Shown: piece after piece, positions 51,757 through 61,564 of the stretch
Layout: the number at the start of each line of letters is the position of its first letter
How positions within the stretch are numbered: the first letter of the stretch is position 1
Source: Lachnospiraceae bacterium
GTDB taxonomy: Bacteria; Bacillota; Clostridia; Lachnospirales; Lachnospiraceae
Assembly: GCA_017463255.1 (NCBI GenBank)
Contig: JAFTPP010000013.1
Span: 146,882 to 210,881 of the forward strand
DNA length: 64,000 nt
Reading direction: 5' to 3'
Program-made: the position numbers and the translations under genes
Notes under the pieces: generated by a model
The model's input: only the letters and a program-made list of their open reading frames with translations
Databases searched by the model: none
Told to the model about the DNA's origin: nothing

Positions 51757-51786
51757 TTGCAAATTACCACCGAAATGAGTTATAGT
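51757..51786 (+). promoter_or_regulatory. Promoter of the 51824-61478 gene run
   Basis: TTGCAA (51757-51762), 18-base spacer, TATAGT (51781-51786), 37 bases before the ATG at 51824. ATAGTAT / ATACTAT just downstream is a short inverted repeat that may be an operator. Confidence 0.6.
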
Positions 51787-51823
51787 ATTACTAATACGAT
51801 ACTATACAAAATGAGGGGTTAGA

Positions 51824-52993
51824 ATGTCAGATATTATCTATCAGGTAATGAAAGAATCTATTGACTCCGGGAGCACTTCCGGAGTCAATCTTTTAGTAAT
51901 AAAAAATGGTGTGGAGCAATGTTACTGCGAGTATGGCTACAGAGATTTGGAAAATAGAATTCCTATGTCTAGAGACACCATCTTCAGAATGTATTCCCAG
52001 ACAAAACCGATTACGGCAGCAGCGGCAATGTTACTTACGGCAAGGGGAAAAATCGACCTTACTGCCAACGTGTCAGAGTATCTGCCTGAATATGCAAATC
52101 CGTATGTTAATGTAAACGGAAGCAGAGTGCCTTCCAAAAAGGAAGTTCAGGTAAGAGATTTATTACATATGACATCAGGCTATTCTTATCCTGATAATAC
52201 CACTTTTGCCGGAAGACAGGCAGAATCGGTGTTTGAAGAAATTGATAAAAGATTATATACAGAAAATGCGGTTACCACTTCGGAGTTTGCAAGTATGATG
52301 GCAAAAACCGATTTGAATTTCCATCCGGGAGAACATTTTCAGTACGGAACCTCAGCCGATATTATGGGGGCTTTGATTGAAAAGGTAGCGGATATGAAAT
52401 TCGGTGAGTTCTTAAAAAAAGAATTTTTAGAACCGTTAGAAATGACAGATACAGATTTTTATGTGCCAAAGGCCAAACAGTTCCGGCTTGCAAAAACTTA
52501 TGATTACTGCGAGAACGGACTCTGTGAATGTAAGACCAATCACTTGGGACTGCGTTACATGAGAGATATTCCGCCGGCTTTCGAATCAGGCGGCGCAGGT
52601 CTTTGTTCTACCTTGGATGATTATTCTCATTTTACTACCATGTTGATGAACATGGGTGAGTACAAGGGAAGAAGGATTATGCCTGAGGCGGCAGTAAAAC
52701 ATATGATTCACGGCGGACTTACACCGGCACAGATGAAGGATTTACATCTGGGCTGGGATTGTCTTACGGGTTATTCCTATGGCAATTTTATGAGAGTCTG
52801 TGTGGACGAAAGCGAGACTGTACTGTTTTCTGCAAAAGGAGAATACGGCTGGGACGGATGGCTTGGTACATTTTTCTCCAATGATCCGAAAAACGGACTT
52901 ACCACATTGATTGGTTTGCAACAGGCAGGTCACGGACGTGCAGGAACCCTGATGAAGAAGTTAAAGAACGTGGTTATGAGCGAGTTTACCTAA
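51824..52993 (+). CDS. Serine hydrolase of the beta-lactamase/class C-like family
   Basis: A 389-residue beta-lactamase-fold (DD-peptidase/esterase-like) enzyme. The S-x-x-K nucleophile is S58-Q-T-K61 in FRMYSQTKPITAAAAMLL. The second motif, usually Y-x-N, corresponds to QYGTSADIMG in this family. The third box is probably GEYGWDGWLGTFF. No signal peptide is visible, so it is most likely a cytoplasmic or loosely attached esterase, rather than a resistance enzyme. GAGGGGTTAG precedes the ATG. It heads a run of genes to 61478. Confidence 0.82.
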   Translation: MSDIIYQVMKESIDSGSTSGVNLLVIKNGVEQCYCEYGYRDLENRIPMSRDTIFRMYSQTKPITAAAAMLLTARGKIDLTANVSEYLPEYANPYVNVNGSRVPSKKEVQVRDLLHMTSGYSYPDNTTFAGRQAESVFEEIDKRLYTENAVTTSEFASMMAKTDLNFHPGEHFQYGTSADIMGALIEKVADMKFGEFLKKEFLEPLEMTDTDFYVPKAKQFRLAKTYDYCENGLCECKTNHLGLRYMRDIPPAFESGGAGLCSTLDDYSHFTTMLMNMGEYKGRRIMPEAAVKHMIHGGLTPAQMKDLHLGWDCLTGYSYGNFMRVCVDESETVLFSAKGEYGWDGWLGTFFSNDPKNGLTTLIGLQQAGHGRAGTLMKKLKNVVMSEFT

Positions 52994-53014
52994 AGAGTAA
53001 AGGAGAGACACAGG

Positions 53015-56000
53015 ATGAATTTTTGGATACAGTTAGGATTAGGCCTTTTGGTAAGCAATATAGTAATATGGTTGTTTATTATCCTTAAGAAAAAGAAACA
53101 AATCAAAGGATATATTTATGCCGGACTTATGACGGCTTTGTGCCTTACTGCTTTTGGCTATGGTTTTTTTAGCCCTGAGGAAGAAGCGACAGCACCTGTA
53201 GAATTGTCAAAAGAGGAGCTTATCTCTTTTGCCTACTCTTTCGCCGGTGCAGGTGAGTATAACCAGGTGGAAGAACTGGTAAAACAGTATAGTGATGAAT
53301 ATGGTTATGATGATGAATGCCGTCTGTTGTCAGCGAGAGTGAGTGCTTTGTTAGGGGATTATGAAGCCGCATCAGGACTTTATGAGAGACTTTCCCATAA
53401 TGCTTCCTTCAAAGAGCAGATAAAAAAAGAATATGAATATACAAAAGCCAAGAGTGAAGCAGACCTTTCCGTTTTAGGTATGTATAGCTATTTGGAAAAG
53501 AACGGATATAATCCTGAGGATTATGGTTACAGCAAAGAAAAAATTGAGGCAACAAAAGCTTCTTTGGAAATTACAGCGGATATTATTAATGAGACAATCT
53601 TAAAGCAGATTGATAAGTCTTATAAGAATAAAAAGTATGAAAAAGTCATGGAGAGCGTGGCAGCAGCAAACGCAACCTATGGTTTATACGCAGCGTCCGG
53701 AATTCAGTATTTAAGTGAAGAAGAGTTAGAAGACTTAGAAGATGTTAAAAAAGACTTGGAAAAGGTGATTAAAAAGACTGAAGGTCTTGAGAGCTGTGCA
53801 TTTGTCAGAAACGCCATGTTAAAATTAAATCTTTTAATGGGTGAATATGACGATATTGCTGAAAATATTGATGATAATGCAACCATAGAAGAAATAACTG
53901 TTGCTTCCACATTACTTATGAACGGTGTGGTAAAGGAACGTGATTTTAGCGACAGCTTTGCTGCTGAATATTTGAAATATGGTGCTATCGTTGGAGGACA
54001 GTTAGAAGAAATCCAGGCAGAATATGGCGATGAGTTGACTTCTGTCCAGGCAAGTGAGTTAGAAAACATGGTGGAATACTGGGATGATGAATTGGATAAT
54101 CCTGTTTTAACCCAGTTAAGAAACAGTTTAAAGGAAGCCATTGAAAAAGACACGGGCAATGCTAAAGAGTCAAAGATGCATATGGAAATTGCCCAGATTG
54201 AGCATTTTTACGGTAATGAAAGTAATCGTACCGACAGTATTACTGCGGCACTTGATACAGGATATCGTAGTGAAGACACCTCATATCGTGAAGCGATTGA
54301 GAAAATCAATAATATCATTAGCAGTGATGTTGTGACTAATGAGATTATGAATGCTGATAGTTACGTGGCACAGGCATTGCAGAATGCCATGCCGATGGAA
54401 GTTTATAATCTGATTCCGGAAAAGAAAGAAGAGGTACACGGAAATCTTCCGGGTATGGAAACCGGTGGTATTTTCGGAGGTTCCGGGGAACAGAACAATA
54501 CAAGTTCGCAGAAGAAGGAACAGGAGTTTTCCCAGGCGTTTACCGAATATGTCAGTGAAGTAAAGAGCAGCCTTGTAATCGGTGCAATTGATACGGACGA
54601 ATTTGACACGGTGAAAGTGTATGTGAGTATTTCTTCTGATTATGCTAAGGACAGTGAGGCTTTAAAAGAGTTACTGGAAGTATATGATTGTGGTGCATCC
54701 ATTACGGATTACACCATTGAAAAAGTAAAATACGATTCCATCAAGACCCATTTATTATGTGATATGTCAGGCAGTATGAGCGGAAGCATGGGAGATTTGA
54801 AAAATGCGGTAATAAGCTATGTAAATATGCGTGGCCGTGACGAAGAAATCGCAGTTAGTACTTTTAGCGATTCCTTGGAAAGTACTGCAAGATTCGGAAC
54901 CAATGATGAGCAGTTAATCGAATTTGCAAACGGTTTCCATACTACAGGCGGAACACAGATTTTTAGTTCTTTAGTAGAAGTTATGGAATCATTCCCGGCA
55001 GGGGAAAACAGCCATAATGTAGTAATTCTTATGACGGATGGTGAGGACAACAGTTACCATTCCAATGAAGAGATTATCAATACAGTGGGAGGTCTTTCAG
55101 ACAGCAAAAACATTACGGTATATACCTTGGGCTTAGGCGGAGTATATCCGCAATATCTGACTACTATTGCTGTAAGCGGCAACGGAGAATTCATCTATGT
55201 ATCAGACAGTAACAGTCTTGATAATTTCTACCAGTTAATGCATTCACAGGTAGATAACAGATATGTTCTTACTTTTAAAGCAAAAGATACCATGACCTTA
55301 ACAGACAGAACACTGGAGATACGCTTAAGCGATGCAAATCTCAGTGATTATAAGGTATATTCATTACCAACGAATGATGATGAATCTGCAGAAGGTGATG
55401 CCGGTAGTAACGACGGATATGATAATGGAAATTACGAAGACGGAAATGCACCGGGGGTTAACACCTTGTCTGTTACCGGACTTAGTAAAAAGGTGATTTA
55501 TCAATGTGATTTTGACAGCGTGGACTACTTATTGGGTTCAGGGTTCACACCTGAAAGCAGTATCCGTGTTACTTTTACAAGCGGTGAATTAAAATACGAT
55601 ATTCTTCCCAAATATGTATCGGAAACTGAATTCAGTATGTTGATTCCTGCTAAGATGCCTGCAGGCGTATATGATATGCAGGTACGTTTGGACGGCGAAA
55701 GTGCGTATATTACGAACGCCTTACAGATTGTAACAGAGACGAATCAGGAGATTACCTTTGGTCCTTATTCATTTAAAGCTTCCTATGTGGCAGAAGTTTC
55801 AGAGAATAAGTGGGTGTTAAGCGGCAACGTTATTATGAACGACTGGTTAAACTTCAAAGGCGATGTGGTAATCGAAGGAGATTTGGATGTAGCGGCTTCC
55901 ATTACCGTTACGGATAAGTCCGGTTCTTTTGTTACTTTTGATGAAGATACGGCAATCGGTCTTGGTAAGGAGTTTGCAAGAGATAATATTAAAGTGAATG

Positions 56001-57211
56001 TGCCAAAACTTGGAACCTTTAACTTACATTATGATCAGGCACATTTATATAATTTTGACGATTATAAGGTGGATGAAATCTATACTACCGGAATGCAGAT
56101 TGCACGTTTGTTACAGTTTGATTCCGTAGCACTTTCCCTGTATCCTGACAGAATGGAAATTGCTTACTCAGAGACACATATGGATTTCCCATCCTTAGAG
56201 GATGTATTTGATATTAAGGATGAAATCAAATTATTTGAGTTTGAGCTTGACGGCAAAGGAATTCTTAACAGTGAAAACATCGGAATCGAAATTGAATTTG
56301 ACGGCGAAAGCGATGTTGAACAATACAAGCAGATGAATATGTTAAATGCACCTGTTTTCTTTGATACAGGTGAGCTTAAGGTAAAGGTAAATACCTTTAG
56401 CGAAGAGTATGAATTTGGCGGAAAAGTTAAATTCAGTTTCTTTGATTTCGGCTTGGGAGCAAGCATTGGATTTAAAGGAAGAACAGCCGACAAGTTTTCT
56501 CTTACGGTGGATAAAGAAGTAACCACTACCATGGGTGGCGTTCCTATTACATTCGGTGACTTTACCTTGGGAGCTTCTGATATTGCGGATGCCATTAGGA
56601 CTAAAAACTTCTTGGCAATTAAGATAGAAGGGTCTCTTGATATCAGTGCATGTGATGTAACGGCTATTTTCCCGGAATTAAAGAAATATATCGGTGATGT
56701 AAGTCTTTTATCTATGGATGATACCGGCTTCGTGCTAGATTTACAGCCACTTTGCTTTTCGGCGACGGCTACCTTGGATTTATTTGAAAAAATCCAACTT
56801 ATGGAAGTTAATATGAATGTTGGTACTTTCGATTACGAGGGCACTACTTTATTGGATATATATGGACAACAGGTATCAGGTATTGAGATAACCATAGAGA
56901 AAGGTATTAAGTGGGAGATTAAAAACGTTAATGTGGATATTACTTCCTGCGTAGATTTCATTGCAGTAAACCGTTTCTTTGGCGTAGGTATTAATAATGC
57001 GACCTTAAGTATCGACATTAAGTGGTGGATACTACCATCAATTGGAACTGATTTACACGGAGATGCAATTATGGGATTACAATTCTTAGAGAATGGGGAT
57101 CCACAGTTTGTACTCATTATGTCATACCAGGATGGTAAAAAACGAGTTGTAAAATCCTTCTATATTGATAAGAATGGTAAGACCAGTGACTCGACGGAAA
57201 AATATAGTTAG
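53015..57211 (+). CDS. Large membrane-anchored vWA-domain protein of unknown function
   Basis: A 1398-residue protein. Two membrane helices lie at about 4-24 and 32-51, then a helical (TPR-like) extracytoplasmic region to about 400. A von Willebrand A domain spans about 577-760: MIDAS D583-x-S585-x-S587 in LLCDMSGSMSGSM, a Thr in TTGGTQIFSSL and the Asp of LMTDGEDN. An acidic Asp/Gly/Asn linker (about 787-812) leads to an IPT/TIG-like domain (LSVTGLSKKVIYQCDFDSVD) and about 490 residues of beta-rich sequence ending KSFYIDKNGKTSDST. I do not recognise the whole protein. A metal-dependent adhesion or assembly role is plausible. It precedes the Ig-like gene by 51 bases. Confidence 0.75.
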   Translation: MNFWIQLGLGLLVSNIVIWLFIILKKKKQIKGYIYAGLMTALCLTAFGYGFFSPEEEATAPVELSKEELISFAYSFAGAGEYNQVEELVKQYSDEYGYDDECRLLSARVSALLGDYEAASGLYERLSHNASFKEQIKKEYEYTKAKSEADLSVLGMYSYLEKNGYNPEDYGYSKEKIEATKASLEITADIINETILKQIDKSYKNKKYEKVMESVAAANATYGLYAASGIQYLSEEELEDLEDVKKDLEKVIKKTEGLESCAFVRNAMLKLNLLMGEYDDIAENIDDNATIEEITVASTLLMNGVVKERDFSDSFAAEYLKYGAIVGGQLEEIQAEYGDELTSVQASELENMVEYWDDELDNPVLTQLRNSLKEAIEKDTGNAKESKMHMEIAQIEHFYGNESNRTDSITAALDTGYRSEDTSYREAIEKINNIISSDVVTNEIMNADSYVAQALQNAMPMEVYNLIPEKKEEVHGNLPGMETGGIFGGSGEQNNTSSQKKEQEFSQAFTEYVSEVKSSLVIGAIDTDEFDTVKVYVSISSDYAKDSEALKELLEVYDCGASITDYTIEKVKYDSIKTHLLCDMSGSMSGSMGDLKNAVISYVNMRGRDEEIAVSTFSDSLESTARFGTNDEQLIEFANGFHTTGGTQIFSSLVEVMESFPAGENSHNVVILMTDGEDNSYHSNEEIINTVGGLSDSKNITVYTLGLGGVYPQYLTTIAVSGNGEFIYVSDSNSLDNFYQLMHSQVDNRYVLTFKAKDTMTLTDRTLEIRLSDANLSDYKVYSLPTNDDESAEGDAGSNDGYDNGNYEDGNAPGVNTLSVTGLSKKVIYQCDFDSVDYLLGSGFTPESSIRVTFTSGELKYDILPKYVSETEFSMLIPAKMPAGVYDMQVRLDGESAYITNALQIVTETNQEITFGPYSFKASYVAEVSENKWVLSGNVIMNDWLNFKGDVVIEGDLDVAASITVTDKSGSFVTFDEDTAIGLGKEFARDNIKVNVPKLGTFNLHYDQAHLYNFDDYKVDEIYTTGMQIARLLQFDSVALSLYPDRMEIAYSETHMDFPSLEDVFDIKDEIKLFEFELDGKGILNSENIGIEIEFDGESDVEQYKQMNMLNAPVFFDTGELKVKVNTFSEEYEFGGKVKFSFFDFGLGASIGFKGRTADKFSLTVDKEVTTTMGGVPITFGDFTLGASDIADAIRTKNFLAIKIEGSLDISACDVTAIFPELKKYIGDVSLLSMDDTGFVLDLQPLCFSATATLDLFEKIQLMEVNMNVGTFDYEGTTLLDIYGQQVSGIEITIEKGIKWEIKNVNVDITSCVDFIAVNRFFGVGINNATLSIDIKWWILPSIGTDLHGDAIMGLQFLENGDPQFVLIMSYQDGKKRVVKSFYIDKNGKTSDSTEKYS

Positions 57212-57262
57212 TATGTTACGACCGGTAAATCAAGGCAGAATTATTAAAGAAAGGAAACTTTC

Positions 57263-59086
57263 ATGAAAAAATTAGTAATGTTTTTTGGAGTGATAGTGGC
57301 GTTAATGTTTACGCCACTTTCGGTAGACGCTGAGGTGTTGGAAGCAGATTTTGTATACGTGGAACAGCCTGGCGATTTGGCTTTTATGTTCTATTATGAG
57401 GTGGAAAAGCCGGATCTTGTTTTCATTTCACCAAGCGGATTGGAATACAGTGAGGCTGTTTCTTCGACATCACAATTGCAGGTGTCAGAAGGCGATGGCT
57501 GGATTTCCTATCAGATTATAAACGCAGAGGCCGGACAATGGACCCTTCGTTACGATAAAAAAGGAAATGAGTACATTGAATATAACCTTTTAGAAGCCAT
57601 TGACAATGTTGCTTTTCAGTCTTTTACCATAAACGGTATTCAGGGAGAATATGCCAACGTTTCGTTTTTGGCAACAAAAGGGGATACTGATGAACCGGTA
57701 AGTTATGAGTATGTTATCTATGCTATAGCAGAAGATAACGAAACGATTAAGCAACAGCTTACATCAGGTCGGGCAAATACCGGTGAAACAGTAACCATAG
57801 ACGTACAACTTAAAATATCAAGCTACGACAAATACAAATTGTTGATTGAGACAGTTACTGTTGATGGTGAAGTACAGAGTTTTGATACTTTTACTACAGA
57901 TACTTTTTCCTATATCAATCCCAATACACCGGCTTCGTTAGAGGATTATAAGGTTACTCTTGACAGTAGCAGAGGATATGTAGAATTAAACTGGAAGGAT
58001 TATGTACCAAACCGGTCAGTTACTGAGTACAAGATTATGGTTGTAGCAGATGGTAATGCGGATGAACCGATTATTAATACAAGTACGGAAGATACCACTG
58101 CTTCTTTCTATTATCCTACAGGAACCAGCAAATTAAAAATCGGGGTTCAGTATGTGTGGGACGGCGTTGCGTCGGATATAAAATCAAAAATCATTGATTT
58201 TGAAGCCGGAGAGTATTTGAAAGTACCGGACGGTGATGTGGTGTCTGATTCCTTGTTAAGCATAGAGTATAATGCCACTGCCGACAGGGAACTTTCATTA
58301 CGGGTTAATGATGTTGACGGTAAGTATAGAATTACCGGTCAAGATTCCATGAATATTACTTTAGAGGACGGCTGGAATACCGTTGAAGCAAGCTTTTTAG
58401 GTGATGACAATATTACATATGTTGTAAACAAGGAATTCAATTATACTTGGATTGCCCCAAGTATTAAGCTGTTTGAGGATTTGGATGGTCAAAACTTCAA
58501 AACAGACCATCTTGTGGTATTAGGAAAAACAGAGAATGCTGAGAAGTTACTTGTAAATGATAAAGAAGCAACCATGAACGAAGACGGTACTTTTTCTGTA
58601 GAGGTAAGTCTTGTTGGGGGAGAGAATATCATTACTGTTGAAGCAATCAGTAAAACCGGCGTCAGCGCGGTTAAGAGCTTTGGGGTAACAAAGACCGTAG
58701 AAAAGAGCGTGGTGGCAAAAGCCAATGACATCATACCTACCATTGCGGTGGTAGTATTAAGTATTCTTGTTCTTGTGATTTTCTTTTTACTGATGCGTGA
58801 GAAAAAAGGAAAGAAGAGAACATTTACCTATTATATGGTGTGCCTTGCAGTGGCATCAGGCATTATAGATGCCCTTTTAATTGCGGCTTTTGTATATCTT
58901 CATAGCTTCAACCACAGTATGAAATATGTGGAACTGGTAAAAACATCCGTAAAAGATGCAGCCCTTTATCTGGATTTTGAAAAGTATGCTTTGTACGGAA
59001 TGATTGGAGCTTCAGTAGTATTTGTACTTTCCGTGGCAGCAGCCATTGTGATAAAGGTACTTAAAGGAAAAAAGAAAAATGCTTAA
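57263..59086 (+). CDS. Secreted, membrane-anchored Ig/FN3-like surface protein
   Basis: A 607-residue protein. The signal peptide covers residues about 1-24 (FFGVIVALMFTPLSVDAEV). Several beta-sandwich domains follow, among them an FN3-like one near 225-310 (GYVELNWKDYVPNRSVTEYK) and a bacterial Ig/glucodextranase-B-like one near 405-480 (VNDKEATMNEDGTFSVEVSL). Two C-terminal transmembrane helices (about 495-516 and 530-552) and a third at about 580-600 end in a basic tail. The partner is the vWA protein upstream. AAAGGAAAC precedes the ATG. It overlaps the ThuA-like gene by 8 bases. Confidence 0.72.
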   Translation: MKKLVMFFGVIVALMFTPLSVDAEVLEADFVYVEQPGDLAFMFYYEVEKPDLVFISPSGLEYSEAVSSTSQLQVSEGDGWISYQIINAEAGQWTLRYDKKGNEYIEYNLLEAIDNVAFQSFTINGIQGEYANVSFLATKGDTDEPVSYEYVIYAIAEDNETIKQQLTSGRANTGETVTIDVQLKISSYDKYKLLIETVTVDGEVQSFDTFTTDTFSYINPNTPASLEDYKVTLDSSRGYVELNWKDYVPNRSVTEYKIMVVADGNADEPIINTSTEDTTASFYYPTGTSKLKIGVQYVWDGVASDIKSKIIDFEAGEYLKVPDGDVVSDSLLSIEYNATADRELSLRVNDVDGKYRITGQDSMNITLEDGWNTVEASFLGDDNITYVVNKEFNYTWIAPSIKLFEDLDGQNFKTDHLVVLGKTENAEKLLVNDKEATMNEDGTFSVEVSLVGGENIITVEAISKTGVSAVKSFGVTKTVEKSVVAKANDIIPTIAVVVLSILVLVIFFLLMREKKGKKRTFTYYMVCLAVASGIIDALLIAAFVYLHSFNHSMKYVELVKTSVKDAALYLDFEKYALYGMIGASVVFVLSVAAAIVIKVLKGKKKNA

Positions 59087-59783
59087 AGTAACTGTTTTTA
59101 ATGAATACAAACATGAACGGGAATATGAAAATATTGCAAAGGTTTATCCCAAAGGAATTCACGGATGTATTGCGGAATTCTTGCAGGAAGAATTTGAGGT
59201 GCGTACCGCTACTTTTGACATGCCGGAGCATGGTCTTACCAAAGAAGTATTGCAGGATACGGATGTGTTAATCATCTGGACCCATGCTTTACAGGAAGAA
59301 TTTTCGGAAGAAGTGGCAAAACGCGTACAAAAGCATGTGCTTTCAGGAATGGGGCTGATTGCCCTTCATTCCGCCCATTATAGTAAGATCATGCGTTTGC
59401 TTATGGGAACAAGTATGACACTAAAATGGCGTCACGGGGACAGTGAAAAGCTGTGGTGTACTAGTCCTACCCACCCGATTGCAGCAGGAATTCCTGGGAT
59501 GATAGAACTGCCCAAAGAAGAAATGTATGGCGAATTTTTTGATATTCCAAAGCCCGATGACGTGGTGTTTACGGGATGGTTTTCGGGTGGCGAAGTATTT
59601 AGAAGCGGTTGTACTTTTTTAAGAGGATACGGTAAAATCTTCTATTTCCAGCCGGGACATGAAGAATATCCCATTTATTATAATCCTCATATTCAACAGA
59701 TTATTAAAAATGCAGTGCGTTTTTGTGCGCCTGTTGTAACGGAGAGAAAGTGTCCGGAGAATGTGCAGGCGGTAGAAAAATAA
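59079..59783 (+). CDS. ThuA-like protein
   Basis: A 234-residue protein of the ThuA (trehalose utilisation/glutaminase-like) family. LKVTVFNEYKHEREYENIAK starts the fold, DVLIIWTHALQEEF and GLIALHSAHYSKIM follow, and GRGKIFYFQPGHEE-like (GYGKIFYFQPGHEEYP) marks the C-terminal part. ThuA proteins are thought to act on sugars or their derivatives; the reaction is not settled. It is coupled by overlap to the Ig-like gene and followed 38 bases on by an isomerase, a common pairing. Confidence 0.83.
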   Translation: MLKVTVFNEYKHEREYENIAKVYPKGIHGCIAEFLQEEFEVRTATFDMPEHGLTKEVLQDTDVLIIWTHALQEEFSEEVAKRVQKHVLSGMGLIALHSAHYSKIMRLLMGTSMTLKWRHGDSEKLWCTSPTHPIAAGIPGMIELPKEEMYGEFFDIPKPDDVVFTGWFSGGEVFRSGCTFLRGYGKIFYFQPGHEEYPIYYNPHIQQIIKNAVRFCAPVVTERKCPENVQAVEK

Positions 59784-59821
59784 CAGAGTGATACAGAAAT
59801 ATTATGGGGAGAAAACATAGA

Positions 59822-60634
59822 ATGCAAATTTCAGTTTTTATTGACCATATATTGCAGGCGGTAAGTCAGACGAAAAAATCACTTGAAGATTTATTGAAGC
59901 AGGTAAAGGAGTCAGGCGTTGACGGGGTAGAAGCCAATTTGACTTATTTGTGCGAAAAGAAAAAGGTCTTAAAGACATTAAGTGATGCCGGTCTTAAAGT
60001 AAGTTGCATCTACGAGTTCTATGAAATGGGAATCCGTGATGAAAAGCGAAGAATAAAAAAGCATATCAAAATGGCTAAAAAAGTGGGTGCCGGAAGGATT
60101 CTGGTAGTGCCGGGATTTTTATCAGAAGACGAAGCAAAGGAAGCACTTTCTTATAAGGATGATTATGGAAAGTTAGAAGCATTCTATGATAAGAATGCGG
60201 CAGTAAGACGGATGGTGGAAGGTATAACAAAAGCCGTGAAATATGGACAAAAACATGGTGTGACGGTTACCTTTGAAGATTTTGATTTGAACACTTCTCC
60301 GATTTGCAATATGAATGGGCTTAAATACTTTTTTGATAAGGTGCCGGATTTAAAGTTTACGCTGGATATGGGGAACTTTGCCTATATTGGTGAAGATGTA
60401 CTTGCGGCATGGGATGTATTAAAAGACTATGTAGCTCATGTGCATTGCAAAGACAGGGGCGAGGGCTTAAGCAGTGTAGCTACAGGCGGAGGATATCTTC
60501 CTATTAAGGAGCTAATAGAAAAACTGAAAGAAACAGGCTATGAAGGTTATCTTGCCATTGAGCATTTTGATATGGATAATCAGGAAGAAGCAATAAAGGA
60601 TTCGGCAAGCTTTCTTAGGGAGTGTATCAGGTAG
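59822..60634 (+). CDS. Sugar phosphate isomerase/epimerase
   Basis: A 270-residue TIM-barrel protein: VTFEDFDLNTSPI (Glu), LKFTLDMGNFAYI (Asp), YVAHVHCKDRGEGL (His) and YLAIEHFDMDNQ (Glu) supply the metal-binding residues. The ATG at 59822 is chosen because GGGGAG at 59807-59812 then has 9-base spacing; the in-frame ATG at 59804 would place its own start over that site. It joins the ThuA-like gene, suggesting one sugar-derivative pathway. Confidence 0.83.
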   Translation: MQISVFIDHILQAVSQTKKSLEDLLKQVKESGVDGVEANLTYLCEKKKVLKTLSDAGLKVSCIYEFYEMGIRDEKRRIKKHIKMAKKVGAGRILVVPGFLSEDEAKEALSYKDDYGKLEAFYDKNAAVRRMVEGITKAVKYGQKHGVTVTFEDFDLNTSPICNMNGLKYFFDKVPDLKFTLDMGNFAYIGEDVLAAWDVLKDYVAHVHCKDRGEGLSSVATGGGYLPIKELIEKLKETGYEGYLAIEHFDMDNQEEAIKDSASFLRECIR

Positions 60635-60737
60635 TGCGGGTTGATGGCGAAGACATGAAATGATTTAGGCAGAATGCGCAGGAGATAGATGGAGTAGGAA
60701 GACTGAGTCAGATAAGACAGATTCGCAGGTACAAAAG

Positions 60738-61478
60738 ATGAAAAGAACAAGGTACGAGATATTAGACAGTATTCGTGGATTAACATTAATCAGTATGATT
60801 CTCTACCATGCAGTATGGGATATGGTTTATATCTTTGGAATCAACTGGGATTGGTACGAGACAGAGGCAGCATTTGTGTGGCAGCAGAGTATATGCTGGG
60901 GCTTCATTCTGTTGTCAGGTTTTTGCTGGTCATTGGGTACACATAAGTTAAAGCGAGGCCTGATGGTTTTTGGTGCGGGGGCAGTTGTAAGTATTGTGAC
61001 CCTTGTATTTATGCCTGAAAACGCAGTACGTTTTGGTGTTCTTACTTTGCTTGGAAGTTGTATGTTGATTATGATTCCGCTTCATAAGGTGTTGCGGAAA
61101 TGCCCGGCTGTTCTTGGCGGTGCTTTGGCGTTTGTATTGTTTTTATTTACAAAACAGATTAACTACGGCACGGTAGGGATTGGAAGTTTGACAATAGAGG
61201 TTCCTGAAAAGTTATATTCTAACTGGTTTATGACTTATTTGGGCTTTGCGGAAAAGAGTTTCTATTCTACAGACTATTTTTCTGTGTTCCCTTGGTTCTT
61301 TTTGTTTTTGACGGGTTACTATTTATATGGTATTGCAGAGAAAACCAAAATGTTATCCCGTATTAAGGGATTTAGAAATGTGGTGCTGGAGTGGATTGGA
61401 AAACGGTCATTATACATCTACATGTTGCATCAGCCTGTGATTTACGGGGTGTTGTTTTTGGTGTTTAAGATAGGATAA
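60738..61478 (+). CDS. DUF1624 / heparan-alpha-glucosaminide N-acetyltransferase-like membrane protein
   Basis: A 246-residue protein with about seven membrane helices. ILDSIRGLTLISMILYHAVW at the N-terminus and SLYIYMLHQPVIYGVLFLVF at the end are the DUF1624 (HGSNAT catalytic-type) signature, with the His in YHAVWD and HQPV. It would acylate a sugar or lipid using a cytoplasmic acyl donor. CGCAGGT precedes the ATG. The 103 bases before it carry nothing obvious, so a separate promoter is possible. Confidence 0.8.
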   Translation: MKRTRYEILDSIRGLTLISMILYHAVWDMVYIFGINWDWYETEAAFVWQQSICWGFILLSGFCWSLGTHKLKRGLMVFGAGAVVSIVTLVFMPENAVRFGVLTLLGSCMLIMIPLHKVLRKCPAVLGGALAFVLFLFTKQINYGTVGIGSLTIEVPEKLYSNWFMTYLGFAEKSFYSTDYFSVFPWFFLFLTGYYLYGIAEKTKMLSRIKGFRNVVLEWIGKRSLYIYMLHQPVIYGVLFLVFKIG

Positions 61479-61517
61479 GAATTACTACTGAATAAATGGA
61501 TAACTTGAGATTGTAAA

Positions 61518-61550
61518 AAGGGAGTGGCATAATGTCACTCCCTTAAATGT
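61518..61550 (-). terminator. Terminator between DUF1624 gene and purC
   Basis: AAGGGAGTG (61518-61526) and CACTCCCTT (61536-61544) pair perfectly around a 9-base loop. The minus strand has T5 after the stem, so it mainly serves purC. Confidence 0.8.
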
Positions 61551-61564
61551 TATGTGATGATTGA

